DNA from: Tautonia plasticadhaerens
GTDB lineage: Bacteria; Planctomycetota; Planctomycetia; Isosphaerales; Isosphaeraceae
Direction of reading: 5' to 3'
DNA length: 64,000 nt
Assembly: GCF_007752535.1 (NCBI RefSeq)
Contig: NZ_CP036430.1
Coordinates: 28,135-92,134, forward strand
The notes beneath the pieces are model-generated. The model did no database searches and was not told the origin of the DNA. It was given only the letters and a program-made list of their open reading frames with translations. Shown piece after piece: positions 42,722 through 53,600 of the stretch (the first letter of the stretch is position 1; each line of letters begins with the position of its first letter). A program made the translations under genes and the position numbers.

Positions 42722-44976
42722 ATCCGGTGGCGATGATCGCCCTGCTGGCCTGGCCGGTGATATCGCTGGTCCTCTTCGCGGTGCTCGGCCCGTGGCGGGG
42801 GGTGATCGCCACCTACCTGGGGGCCTACCTGCTGCTCTCCGGCTGGGTCGGCATCTCGCTGATCGGCCTGCCCGACTACTCGAAGTACACGGCCGCCAAC
42901 CTCGGGGCCCTGGCCGGGATCCTGGTCTTCGACGCCGCCCGGCTGGCCGCCTTCCGGCCGCGCTGGTACGACGCGTTCGCCCTGGTCGCCTGCCTGTCCC
43001 CGGTCGCCTCGGTCGCGGCCAACGGCCTGCCGTCCTGGGAGGCGGTCAACGCCGTCTCCACGATGACGATGACCTGGGGGCTGCCGTATCTCGTCGGCCG
43101 GCTCTATGCCGGACGCCCGGGGGCCGACCGGGACCTGGCCCTGGGGATCGCCCTGGCCGGGGCCCTGCTCATGCCGCTGATCGCCTTCGAGGTGGCCACG
43201 TCGCGGTCGATCCACGGCCTCATCTACGGCCTGCCCGTCTCCAACGGGTACAAGTACGGGCTGTACCGCCCGGTGGCGATGGCGGGCAACGCGCTGGAGC
43301 TGGGGCTCTGGTCGAGCCTGACCGCCCTGTCGGCCTTCGCGCTGTGGTGCTCGGGGTCGATCCGGAGGGTGGCCGGGGTGCCCTTCGCGGCCTGGGCGGC
43401 GGCGGCCGGGCTCGGGGGGGTCCTGTGCCACGAGACCGCGGCGCTGGGGATGTTGTTGCTGGGGGCCTTCCTGATCAGCCTGACGGTCGGCCGCCCCCGA
43501 TTCGGGACGCTGCCGGCGTACCTGGCCGCCGGGGCGGTGGTGCTGGTGGCCCCGAAGCTCGGCGGCCGGGCCTCGCTGACGGCCCTGATGGCCATCGGCG
43601 GGGTCGTCTACCTGAGGGACCGCCGGCCCAACCTGGTGGTCATCTCGGCGGCGATGGCGGCGCCGGCCTACCTGTTCCTGCGCATCTCCGAGACCGTCTC
43701 GAGGCAGGCGCTGACGGGCGTCATGTACGGCCTGCTGGGGGCCCAGCGCGGCCAGTCGCTGGAATTCCGGATCATCAACGAGGAAGACCTGGTCGCGCAC
43801 GTGATGCGGCGGCCGCTGCTGGGCTGGGCGACCTTCTCCGAGGGGCGGGGCTTCTCCCAGGACTGGATGATCGTCGACAGCTACTGGATCATCCATTTCG
43901 CGAAGTTCGGCGTGATCGGCCTGGCGGCCCTGTACGGGCTGCTGGCCCTCCCGGTGGTGCTGACCGCCCTCCGGCGGTCGGTCGGCCGCTGGGACGAGCC
44001 GCGCAACGCCGCGGCCGGGGCGCTGTCCGTCTGCATGATCCTCTACACGCTGGACAGCCTGCTGAACGCCTACATCATGCTGCCGATCCCGGTGACGGTC
44101 GGCCTGCTGATCGCGATGCCGGGGGCGTCGGGCCGGGCGTCGGGCCGGGCGTCGTCGGCGTCGGCCGACCGCGGCCTGGGGCGGGTGGAGCGGCTGGCGG
44201 CGCTGGGCCGCCCGGCCGAGGCCGAGGCGGCCTGCCGGCAGCTGGTCGCGGTCCGGGAGCTGGACCCGGCCGGGCACCTGCCCCTGGCCGACGCCTGTGA
44301 CCGGCTGGCCGACCTGCTCGAGGCCCTCGGCCGGGCCGGGGAGGCCGAGCCCTGGCGCCGACGGGCCCTGCACCTGCGGGGCGCCCTGGTGGCCGCCGAC
44401 CCCGGGGACCCGGACTCCCGCTCGGCCCTGGCCGGCTGCGCCGAGCGGCTGGGGCGCAACCTCTCGGGCCGGGGCCGGTGGGCCGAGGCGGCCGAGATCC
44501 GAGGCCTGGCCCTGGAGCAGCGGGCCGCCCTGGCCGCCGAGGATCCCGAGGATCTGGCCCCCTACGCCGACGGCCTCAACGACCTGGCCTGGCTGCTGGC
44601 CCGGTCGGCCGACCCGTCGTCGAGGGCCCCCCGTCGGGCCGTCGCCCTGGCCGAGCAGGCGGTGCGGCTGGCGCCCGGCCGCAAGGCATACTGGAACACC
44701 CTGGGGGCCTGCTACCGGGCCTCCGGGCAGCCCGGCCCGGCGGTGGCCGCCCTGAGGCGATCGCTGGAGCTGGGCCCCGACGACTCCGGCTTCGACGCCG
44801 CCCTGCTGGCCCCCTGCCTGGCCGAACTGGGGGACCCGGCCGGTGCCCGGGAGGCCCTCGCCCGGCTCGACGACCGGCTGGCCCGACTCGGCCCGGCGGC
44901 CCCCGCCGCGCTGCTGCAGCTCCGGGCCGAGGCCGACGCCGCCATCCACGCCCCGGCCCCGGCCGGCTTGGGATGA
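42718..44976 (+). CDS. Wzy/O-antigen-ligase-like membrane protein with a C-terminal TPR domain
   Basis: The 752-residue protein has about twelve membrane segments up to residue 475. A large outside loop lies near residues 340-390 (SLEFRIINEEDLVAHVMRRP, LLGWATFSEGRGF), as in polysaccharide polymerases and O-antigen ligases. From about 480 to the end it is hydrophilic and helical with TPR-like units (ACDRLADLLEALGRAGEAEP, NDLAWLLARS, YWNTLGACYRASGQPGPAVA). It closes the six-gene chain by ATGA overlap. It probably joins repeat units or transfers the glycan to its acceptor. A TPR tail fused to such a protein could recruit partners. The polymerase/ligase call comes from topology and context, not from a strong motif. 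Confidence 0.75.
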   Translation: MNPVAMIALLAWPVISLVLFAVLGPWRGVIATYLGAYLLLSGWVGISLIGLPDYSKYTAANLGALAGILVFDAARLAAFRPRWYDAFALVACLSPVASVAANGLPSWEAVNAVSTMTMTWGLPYLVGRLYAGRPGADRDLALGIALAGALLMPLIAFEVATSRSIHGLIYGLPVSNGYKYGLYRPVAMAGNALELGLWSSLTALSAFALWCSGSIRRVAGVPFAAWAAAAGLGGVLCHETAALGMLLLGAFLISLTVGRPRFGTLPAYLAAGAVVLVAPKLGGRASLTALMAIGGVVYLRDRRPNLVVISAAMAAPAYLFLRISETVSRQALTGVMYGLLGAQRGQSLEFRIINEEDLVAHVMRRPLLGWATFSEGRGFSQDWMIVDSYWIIHFAKFGVIGLAALYGLLALPVVLTALRRSVGRWDEPRNAAAGALSVCMILYTLDSLLNAYIMLPIPVTVGLLIAMPGASGRASGRASSASADRGLGRVERLAALGRPAEAEAACRQLVAVRELDPAGHLPLADACDRLADLLEALGRAGEAEPWRRRALHLRGALVAADPGDPDSRSALAGCAERLGRNLSGRGRWAEAAEIRGLALEQRAALAAEDPEDLAPYADGLNDLAWLLARSADPSSRAPRRAVALAEQAVRLAPGRKAYWNTLGACYRASGQPGPAVAALRRSLELGPDDSGFDAALLAPCLAELGDPAGAREALARLDDRLARLGPAAPAALLQLRAEADAAIHAPAPAGLG

Positions 44977-45189
44977 CGCCGGCCCCGGCCGCCCCCCGCC
45001 CGGCGTCCCCGGGTCGGAGGGCGGCGGCCTCCCCGATGGGCTTGCCCCCGGGGGGCCGAGGCCGGGGGAGGCGCGGGGCGGCATGGCGACCGCCCCGAGG
45101 GCGGTCGGGCGACGTAGAGGGATGGGGCGGAGGACCGGGGCGGGCTTTCCCGGCCCCCCCCGCCGCCAATCCGCCCCCGAGTGCCCACC

Positions 45190-45240
45190 ACTGAGTAAAT
45201 TAAAGTGAATTATGCGGCCAAATTCCCTGAGATTAATATT
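45190..45240 (+). promoter_or_regulatory. AT-rich island upstream of the LamG lipoprotein gene
   Basis: The 357-base gap before the lipoprotein start (ATG 45334) is GC-rich except for this stretch (AGTAAATTAAAG, GATTAATATT). It has the same look as the islands before other surface-protein genes here. Promoter boxes were not assigned. Confidence 0.35.
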
Positions 45241-45333
45241 GGGGGGGCGATCGCAATGGGGCCGGCCGCACGCCGCGGCGGGCCCGGCGGGCCGAGCCCG
45301 CCGAGGGAGCCCCGAGCCCGGGACCGCTCGACG

Positions 45334-48300
45334 ATGAGCGTTCGACCAGAGCGACCGGGAGGGCCCGGCGCGGACGCCCCCCCCCGCGACGACCCCCGTC
45401 CCCGACCCCGACGTCGAAGACCCGCCCGGCCCTCGAGCCTGGTCGTCTGGGCGGTCGGGGCCCTGCTGCTCGCCCTGCCCGGCTGCTCCGGGAGGGACGG
45501 GGCGGCCGGGGGAGGCCCGGCGGCGTCCCCGCCCCCCCCGCCCTCGCCCCCGGGCTCGACCGACGGGCCGACGGGGGGGGTCGAGGGGGCCGGCGACGCC
45601 TCCGGGACGGTCGTCGAGGAGCCCAAAGCGGTCCCGCCGCCCGGAGTCGGGCGGCCGGCGGCCGGCCCCACACTCCACCCACCGGGGCTTCCCATGACCT
45701 TCTCCGACCCGGGCGCGTCGCCCGATCCCCTGCTCTGGCTCCGCGCCGACCGCGGGGTCACCGGCGGCAGCGCCGCCCACTGGGACGGCACGACCGATAC
45801 CCAGCTCTCCGCCGCGAATCAGAACAACCTGAAGACCGGCGACGTCGACTTCGGCTTCGCCTGCTGGGTGCGGGTCAATTCCCGGCCGACGCAGTCGGAC
45901 CTGGATCGCGGCGAGACGCACGTCGCCGGCAAGTGGGGGCACAAGTCCGACCCCCTGAGCGAGTGGCTGCTCTGCCTGAACTCGCCCTCGGGGCCGGACC
46001 AGTTCCGCTTCCTCGTCTACGGCGAGTCGCCCCGCCGCCTGGTCCCCGGGCCGCACTCGGCGTTGCCCGGGGGCATCCAGGTGGGGCGCTGGTACTTCGT
46101 GGTCGCCTGGCACGACTCGGTCACCAACACGCTGAACCTCAGCGTCGACGGCGAGCGATCGGCGCCGGTCCCGCACTCGGGGGGGGTGCGGTCCGACTGG
46201 CTGCCGTTCCACCTGGGAAAGGTCCAGTGGCGGGACGGGTTCCCGGCGATCAGCATGTCCCGGGCGGCCTTCTTCAAGAACCCGCCCGGCGGCATCGCCG
46301 GGACCATCGACGAGACCATCGCCACGCTCTACGCCGGGGGGGTCGGCGCCGACGCCCGGGAGGTCGCGCCGGCCCGGCTCCGGCAGTGGGGGCTGCAGAA
46401 TTACTGGCCGCTCGAGGAGGCCGGGGGCGTCCGGGGGGACATCTGGGGGGGGATCACGTTGGCCGACCCCTCGGGCGTCGGCTCGACGCTCTCGCCGCTG
46501 TCCCGGCCGGCGGGGGACATGCAGGCCGTCTCGGGGTGGGCGGACGAGTCCTCCGGTCGGGCCTTCCGGTACGTCGGCCCGTCCGGCGGGTTGTCGTGGC
46601 GGGGGGATTTCACCCGGGTGGTCTCCACCGCCACGGGCAGCCGCCTGGAGCACGACGGTCTGGTGCTGTCGGGGCGGCCGAGCTGGACGATGAGCCTGGC
46701 CTCGGCGACCCGTTTCGACCGCGCCTTCGGCCTCTACGGCGAGTCGGCCGGCCCGTCGGACGACGACTACCTCGAGATCCGAGTCGACCACGACGGGGTG
46801 CCGGAGCTGGCCATCCGGGCGCCGGGCGGCCCCGAGGTGGTGGCCCGGGCGTCCGAGGCGCTGGCCGGCCGCCGGGCGGCGACGGCCGTCGAGATCCAAA
46901 CGGTGCCTGACCCCGGCGACGGCATCGTCCGCGTGCGATGCCGGGTCGACGTGGGAGACGGCCACCCCTTCGCCAACGGCGACCGGGTCCGGGTCCGGGG
47001 CCTGGGGCCGCCCTATGACGGGTACCACCCGGTGGCCCTCGCCACGCCGACCGAGATCCGGTACGTCGTCGAGGGCCCGATGTCGGCGCCGGCCCTCGCC
47101 GGGGCGAGGCGGCTGCCGGGCGCCTCCTCCTCGGCCGGCCACACGCTCGACCGCCGGCTGCCGGTCGCCTGGGCGGGGACCGAGTGGTCGGTCGCCGGCT
47201 GGGTGCGCAAGGCGGACGACTCGAGGGACGGGGTGGCCGGCGGGTCGGGCGTCTTCGCGGCCAAGGATGGCGCCGACGCGCGGCTCTCGTCGACCCGGCC
47301 GCACATCGTGCACTCCGGGGGCGGCTCGCCGGGGGCCTACCGGCTGTCCCTGCCCGGCGGCCCGGCGGCCGACTTCGGCCCGGCGCCGAAGGACGCGTGG
47401 GTCCACCTGGCGGCGGTGCGTTCGGGGGGCGCGATCACGCTGTATTACGACGGCGTCGCGGCCGGCTCGATCGACGTGTCGGGCAACCCGGCGATGGGAT
47501 CGACCTTCACGGGATTCGGCTTCGGCGTCGCCCCCGACCTGGGGGCGTCGCTCCCCTGCCTGCTGGACAACTGGGGGATCTGGATGGGCCGGGCCCTCAC
47601 GGGCGCCGAGGTCTCGGCGCTGCACGGCGGGGGTTCGGCGCCGGCGTACGGCGGGCTGGCGGCGGGCCTGGCGGCCGGGCTGTCGGCCTGGTACGACTTC
47701 GACGAGGTCTCCGGCGCGGGCGAGGACGCCACGGGCCACGGGCACCGGCTGGTCGAGCGCGGGCTGGTGCCGGCGGGCGAGGGGGTCGGCGGGGGCATCC
47801 CGTTCGCATCGGCGAGCACCTCGGGGCTGGTGGTCGGCTCGGGGCGCACGCTCATCGCGGATGGCATCCCCAGCGAGGCCGGCACCGGCAGCGAATACCT
47901 GCGCCACGTGCTCACCGTCCGTCGGGACGGGGGGACGGTCTCCTTCTTCCGGGACGGGGTGCCGATCGGCTCGTCGGCGATCGACCCGGGCCTGGTCGGC
48001 CCGGCCTCGGGGACGTCCCGCCTGCTGAGCCCCGGGGACCGGCTGCCGGCCCCCCACGGGTCGGTCGACCACGTGGTGGCGTCGGGGGCGGCGATGGCCG
48101 ACGACCAGGTGGCCGCCCTGGCGATCCGGCTGTCGGTCCGGACGAACCGGACCTCGGGGGTCGGGCCGCTGGCGGTCCTGTTCGACGCCACGCAGGTGGC
48201 CCAGGTCGACCGGATGGCGATGCAGGATTACTACTACCTCTGGGCCTTCACCCGGGCCGGCGAGGCCGCCCTGCACGACGGGTCGACGGCCCCCTGGAGG

Positions 48301-50340
48301 GGCCAGGCCTACGCCCGGTCCACCGGCTTCTTCGTCTCCCAGGTCTTCGAGGAGGAGGGGAGCTATGACGCCCACCTGGCCGTGGTCACCCCGCCCTACG
48401 ACCGTCAGGGCCGGCCGCAGCCGCAGTCCTGCCTGTTCGCCGGCAAGGTCGCGACGGTCGACGTGACGCCCTGGCCGGAGACGACGATCACCTACTACGT
48501 CTCCTCCACGCACCCGGCGCGGGGCGACTCCAACGAGGGGACCTCGCCCGACGCCCCGCTCGAGACGGTGGTCAAGGCGATCGCCAAGGTGGACCGGCCC
48601 AACGTCCGGATCCTGCTGAGGAGGGGGGATCGGTTCCCGATCCGGACGTCCCTGAACCTCTCCTACGTGACCGGCCCGCTGCTGCTGGGCTCCTACGGAG
48701 ATCCGGACGCCGACCGGCCGACGCTCGTCGCCTCGACCCGGGCGGAGTTCGCGGGCTCGCCGGCCTCCATCCCGTTCAACGACATCTACGACGTCCGGAT
48801 CTCGGGCCTGATGATCCAGGACACGGGGATCTACGACCAGTCCTCGCCCGAGTACTGCAAGCTCGTCTTCTCGGGGAGCAACGCCCGGCTGCTGCTGGTG
48901 CACGACTTCGAGAACCGGGGCACGCACCGCTTCCTCTCGATGGACTACACGAGCCGGGCGCTGGTGATCGACCGGTGTCGCCTCGCCTCGGCGGGGGACT
49001 ACCTGGTCATCGGCAGCGCCGCCCACGCGATGGCCGTCACCCGGTGCGAGTTCGAGGCGAATCCGGAGCTCCACTTCTTCCGCTACCAGAATAGCCTGCG
49101 GACGCAGATGACCCACTGCACCCGGAATTCGGGGCGGTACATCTACGGCGCGGGCAAGTCGTGGAAGAACCTGAGGTGGGAGACCCGGTTCAGCGTCGTC
49201 ACCGACACCTACGGCGACCTGCTCGGCTACAGCGCGTTCGGCAACGACCGGATGGGGCCGGCCTGGGCGGTGGTCGAGCGGAACCGCCTGCGAAGCCTGA
49301 GCGGCCAGGGGGACCAGATCACGATCCGGGACAACGACTTCTCCGTGCCCAACGCGTCGGTGGCGATGCACAACGGGGACTCCATCCTTGCGGACAAGTC
49401 CGAGAATTGGCGCTACTACGGCAACCGCCTGATCCAGGGGGCCAGCTTCCATTCCGATGCGGGGACCCGGCCGCTGGTCAACGAGGGCAACGAGCCGCTC
49501 GGGGTGGGCACGATGGCGGCCCCGGCGATCGGGATGGCCGTGGCGGCCCCCGACGCGGCGATCCTGGCGGCCGAAGGCCCCGGGGCCGGGCCGGAGCCGC
49601 TGCGCTTCCGGTGGATGCGACGCCGGGCCGGGGGCGCCGGGCCGTTCGAGCCGCTGGCCGGGCAGACGGCCTCGGCCGTGCTCGACCTGCCCGGGGGGCC
49701 GGGGGCTTACGAGTACCGGCTCGACGTGGTCGGCGAGTCGGGGGCGGAGGCCCTCGGCAGCCGGGTCGTGACGCTGGAGATCCCCACCGGCCGCCCCGAG
49801 CAGGGCTACGACCTGGTCGCGCCGAGCCCGCCGGCCGGCCTGGCCGGCCGGCCGTCGGACCCCTTCGCCGTCTCGCTCCGGCCGGGCGTCGACCCGGGGG
49901 GCCCGGTCTCCGTCGTCCCCTCCAGCGACGGCCCCGGCCGGTTCGACCCGCCCGGGGTCACCCTGTCGGTCGGCGCCCCCTCGGCGACCTTCCGCTACAT
50001 CCCCGACCCCGACGGCCTCGGGGCCGTGAGGATCTCGACAACCAACGACGCCGGGCTGGTCGACCCCCCGGCGGTGACCTTCTCGGCCACGACCGTCATC
50101 GTCCCGCCGCCGGCCGAGCCCACGACCCCCGTGGCCCGGCCGGTCGACCTGGAGCCGCCGGACGTCGTGCCGCCGGCCAGGATGCCCGCCCCCGGCCTCG
50201 TCCCCCGGCCCCCGGCGCTCGAGCCGGGCCTCGCCGGCCGGGGCCTCCCGGCCGAGTCGTCGGGAGGGCCGGCCGCCTCGCCGTTCCCGGTCCTCTCGGG
50301 CCGGTCGCTGGCCGCCCCGCCGCTGGATCGGGGCTCCTGA
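45334..50340 (+). CDS. Giant surface lipoprotein with LamG-like, PKD-like and beta-helix domains
   Basis: With ATG 45334 the protein has 1668 residues. A basic leader and hydrophobic stretch end in ALPGC, so Cys51 is a likely lipid attachment site. LamG/ConA-like domains lie near 165-300 (VDFGFACWVRV, GRWYFVVAWHDS) and 610-765 (EWSVAGWVRK, DAWVHLAAVR, TLYYDGVAAGS), with a poorer one near 445-500. A PKD-like part lies near 930-1040. Residues 1050-1390 read as a parallel beta helix like polysaccharide-binding or -cleaving proteins (YYVSSTHPARGDSNEGTSPD, VISGL-type turns). Ig-like repeats end the protein. It follows the glycan chain in the same direction, so binding or trimming that polymer is likely. 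The frame is open 43 codons further upstream, but that part has no ribosome site. Confidence 0.8.
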   Translation: MSVRPERPGGPGADAPPRDDPRPRPRRRRPARPSSLVVWAVGALLLALPGCSGRDGAAGGGPAASPPPPPSPPGSTDGPTGGVEGAGDASGTVVEEPKAVPPPGVGRPAAGPTLHPPGLPMTFSDPGASPDPLLWLRADRGVTGGSAAHWDGTTDTQLSAANQNNLKTGDVDFGFACWVRVNSRPTQSDLDRGETHVAGKWGHKSDPLSEWLLCLNSPSGPDQFRFLVYGESPRRLVPGPHSALPGGIQVGRWYFVVAWHDSVTNTLNLSVDGERSAPVPHSGGVRSDWLPFHLGKVQWRDGFPAISMSRAAFFKNPPGGIAGTIDETIATLYAGGVGADAREVAPARLRQWGLQNYWPLEEAGGVRGDIWGGITLADPSGVGSTLSPLSRPAGDMQAVSGWADESSGRAFRYVGPSGGLSWRGDFTRVVSTATGSRLEHDGLVLSGRPSWTMSLASATRFDRAFGLYGESAGPSDDDYLEIRVDHDGVPELAIRAPGGPEVVARASEALAGRRAATAVEIQTVPDPGDGIVRVRCRVDVGDGHPFANGDRVRVRGLGPPYDGYHPVALATPTEIRYVVEGPMSAPALAGARRLPGASSSAGHTLDRRLPVAWAGTEWSVAGWVRKADDSRDGVAGGSGVFAAKDGADARLSSTRPHIVHSGGGSPGAYRLSLPGGPAADFGPAPKDAWVHLAAVRSGGAITLYYDGVAAGSIDVSGNPAMGSTFTGFGFGVAPDLGASLPCLLDNWGIWMGRALTGAEVSALHGGGSAPAYGGLAAGLAAGLSAWYDFDEVSGAGEDATGHGHRLVERGLVPAGEGVGGGIPFASASTSGLVVGSGRTLIADGIPSEAGTGSEYLRHVLTVRRDGGTVSFFRDGVPIGSSAIDPGLVGPASGTSRLLSPGDRLPAPHGSVDHVVASGAAMADDQVAALAIRLSVRTNRTSGVGPLAVLFDATQVAQVDRMAMQDYYYLWAFTRAGEAALHDGSTAPWRGQAYARSTGFFVSQVFEEEGSYDAHLAVVTPPYDRQGRPQPQSCLFAGKVATVDVTPWPETTITYYVSSTHPARGDSNEGTSPDAPLETVVKAIAKVDRPNVRILLRRGDRFPIRTSLNLSYVTGPLLLGSYGDPDADRPTLVASTRAEFAGSPASIPFNDIYDVRISGLMIQDTGIYDQSSPEYCKLVFSGSNARLLLVHDFENRGTHRFLSMDYTSRALVIDRCRLASAGDYLVIGSAAHAMAVTRCEFEANPELHFFRYQNSLRTQMTHCTRNSGRYIYGAGKSWKNLRWETRFSVVTDTYGDLLGYSAFGNDRMGPAWAVVERNRLRSLSGQGDQITIRDNDFSVPNASVAMHNGDSILADKSENWRYYGNRLIQGASFHSDAGTRPLVNEGNEPLGVGTMAAPAIGMAVAAPDAAILAAEGPGAGPEPLRFRWMRRRAGGAGPFEPLAGQTASAVLDLPGGPGAYEYRLDVVGESGAEALGSRVVTLEIPTGRPEQGYDLVAPSPPAGLAGRPSDPFAVSLRPGVDPGGPVSVVPSSDGPGRFDPPGVTLSVGAPSATFRYIPDPDGLGAVRISTTNDAGLVDPPAVTFSATTVIVPPPAEPTTPVARPVDLEPPDVVPPARMPAPGLVPRPPALEPGLAGRGLPAESSGGPAASPFPVLSGRSLAAPPLDRGS

Positions 50341-50345
50341 TCGAA

Positions 50346-50377
50346 GGGGGAGGGGACGGCCTCCCCTTCCCTCCCCC
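50346..50377 (+). terminator. GC hairpin after the lipoprotein gene
   Basis: GGGGGAGGG (50346-50354) pairs with CCCTCCCCC (50369-50377). It begins five bases after the stop codon. No T-run follows. The rest of the 309-base gap has an AT-richer stretch near 50460-50500, the likely promoter zone of the kinase gene. Confidence 0.5.
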
Positions 50378-50649
50378 GGCGCCCCCGGCAATGTCCGGGG
50401 GCCGTCTCCCGGGGCCGGTCCGGGATGACGACCGGACGAGATCCAACCCTCTCCAATGCGTTTTCGTTCATAATTGCGTGGTTTGCCCCAATAACGCACT
50501 TCGGGGCTGTGCCGGGAGGAACATGCGGTGGCGTGATGAATCTGCCGATGGGTCATGCGATACTCCGGGTAGCCCGTCGGGACCACACGCCGTCACCCCC
50601 GGGGAGGGGGCGGACGGCCCGGTCCGCCGACGCCGATCGGGAACGCGCC

Positions 50650-53600
50650 ATGGCCGCCAGCGATCGCGACCTGCTCTTCGGCCTGCTCGCCCTCCAGAAC
50701 GGCTTGATCGACCAGGTGCAGCTCGTCGGGGCATTCCAGGCCTGGACCCGGGACCGGGGCCGCGCGCTCGACGACCACCTCGTCGCCCTCGGCCACCTCG
50801 AGGCCGACGCGCGCGACGGCGTCGCGGCCATGTTGGTCCTGCACCTGAAGAAGAACGGCGGCGATACCGAGCGGAGCCTCGCGTCGCTGCCCGCAGGCCG
50901 ATCGACCCGCGATCGGCTCGCGGCCCTGGCCGACCCCGAGCTGACCGGCTCAGTCGCCCGGATCGGCGGCGCGTCGGACGCCACCGAGGAGGGCGAGGGC
51001 GACGCCGGGCGCACGACCACCTACTCCGTCGGGACCGCGACCTCCGAGGGACAGCGGTTCCGCATCCTCCGGCCGCACGCCAGGGGTGGCCTGGGGGCCG
51101 TCTTCGTGGCGCTGGACGACGAGCTGCATCGCGAGGTGGCCCTCAAGAAGATCCTCGACGGCCACGCCGACGACCCGACCAGCCGGGCCCGGTTCCTGGC
51201 CGAGGCGGAGATCACCGGGGGCCTGGAACACCCGGGCATCGTCCCGGTCTACGGCCTGGGGTCCTTCGACGACGGCCGGCCCTACTACGCGATGCGGTTC
51301 ATCCGCGGCGACTCGCTGAAGGAGGCCATCGGGCGGTTCCACGGGGACGAGTCAATCCGGCGCGACCCGGGCCGGAGATCGCTGGAGCTGCGCAAGCTGC
51401 TGAGGCGGTTCCTGGACGTCTGCAACGCGATCGAATACGCCCACGCCCGCGGGGTGCTGCACCGCGACATCAAGCCGGGCAACGTCATCGTCGGCCGGCA
51501 CGGCGAGACGCTGGTGGTCGACTGGGGGCTGGCCAAGGCGTCGGGCCACGCCGACCTCGACGCGGCGGCCGGAGAGCGGCCGCTGGTGCCCAGCTCGGCC
51601 AGCGGATCGGCCGAGACCCTGCCCGGCTCGGCCCTGGGGACGCCGGCCTACATGAGCCCCGAGCAGGCCCGGGGCGACCTGAGTTCCCTCGGCCCGGCCA
51701 GCGACGTGTACAGCCTCGGCGCCACGCTCTACTGCCTGCTGACCGGCAAGCCGCCGTTCGAGGGCGACGACGTCGGCGCCGTGCTCCGGGCGGTGGATCG
51801 GGGCGAGCTTCGGCCCCCCCGCCAGCACGACCCGGCGATCGACCCGGCGCTGGAGGCGATCTGCCTGAAGGCGATGGCCACCCGGCCGGAGGGCCGCTAC
51901 CCGAGGGCGCGGGCCCTGGCCGAGGATGTTGAACGTTGGATGGCCGACGAGCCGAACTCGTCCTATCGTGACCCGCCCCTGCGGCGCGCGGGCCGGTGGG
52001 CGCGTCGGCATCGGCCGCTGGTCGCTGGGGCGGCGGCGCTGCTCGTCTCGGCGGTGGCCGGGCTGTCGGTCGGGGCGGCGCTGATCGACCGCGAGCGATC
52101 GAAGGCCGAGGCGAATTTCCGACAGGCCCGCGCCGCGGTGGACGAGTACTTCACCACGGTGAGCGAGAGCACCCTGCTCAACGTGCCCGGCCTGCAGCCC
52201 CTCCGCAAGGAGCTGCTCGACGCGGCCCGACGCTACTATCGTGACTTCCTCCGCGAGCGCGGCGACGACCCGGCCGTCCGGGCCGAGGCCGCATCGGCCT
52301 CCTTCCGCGTCGGCTGGATCAGCCAGGGACTCGGCGAGCCGGAGGAGGCGGCGGGGCCTTATCGGATCGCCGCCGACCTCTACGAGCAATTGGCCCGGGA
52401 CCATCCCGACAACGTCGAGTACCGCCGCCTGCTGGCCATCGCCCACGGCGCCCAGGGCCTGTTGGCGGGGGACGACGAGCGGACGGACGAGGCGATGGCG
52501 GCCCACCGCAAGGCCCTGGAGATCCGCAAGGCGATCGCGAAGGAGCGCCCGGACGACGCCCTCGCCCTGATCGACGTGGCGCGGACCCATCGCAATATCG
52601 GCAAGGTGCTCCGCGATACGGGCAGGCCCGACGAGGCCCTGGCCGAGTGGGATCGGGCCGTCGCGATCGCCCGGCCGCTGCTCGATCGGCCGCTGCCCCG
52701 GGCCGCCGGCCCGAACGACCTGACCGGGCGCAACGACCTGTCGGCCATCGTCCGCGAGGACCTGGGGAGCGTCCTGCTCGATCGCGCCGTGACCCTTCGC
52801 GAGTCGGGGAGGCACGCCGAGGCCCGGTCCTCCTGGGAGCAGGCCCGCGACCTCTTCGAGGGGCTCTGCGGCGAACAGCCCGGCAACCTGGCGCTCCGCT
52901 CCCGGCTGGCGGACTGCTACGCAGACGGCTATTCGCTGGAGTACGACCAGGGCCGCCTCGAGGACGCGCTCGGCTTCATGCGGCGTGCCCTGAAGCTCCG
53001 CGAGGCGATGGCCGTCGCCAACCCATCGATCCCCGTGTATCGCCGCGCGTGGGCGGAGGACCTGGTGTCGCTCGGCTGGGTGCTGCGGCTGCTCGGCCGA
53101 GAGGCCGAATCCCTGGAGGCCTACCGCAAGGCGACCGACCTGGCCGAGGCGCTGCTCGCCGAGGAGGAGGGGGACGCGTACACCACGAACCTGCTGGCCA
53201 AGTCCCTCAACCAGCGTGCCACCATCCTCGCCCTCGCGGGCCGGGCGGCCGAGGCGTTGCCGCTGGCGCGTCGGGCCGTGGAGGTCATGGATCCGATCGT
53301 CCGCGAGCAGCCCGAGCGGATCTTCCACGTTAGCACGCTCGGCAACGCGCTCCGCGGCCTGGGCCGCGTGGAGGACGCCGTCGGCGACCCGATCGCGGCC
53401 CTCGCGGCCTTCGAGCGGGCGGTCGCGGTCGACCGATCGCTGGCCGACCGGTACCCCGCCTGCCGGTACAACCTGGCGTGCAGCCTGGCCCTGATCGTGC
53501 CGCTCGCCGACCCGGGCTGCCGCGAGGCCCAGGCCCTCCGGGCGATGGCGGCCCTGAGGCAGGCCCGGGGCGCCGGCTATTCGAACCTCGCGAACATGAA

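Noticed and set aside
42676..50586. A 2636-codon open frame on the minus strand
   Set aside because: It lies opposite clear glycan and lipoprotein genes; its Gly/Arg/Pro/Gln-rich text is the mirror of GC-rich codons and has no domain.
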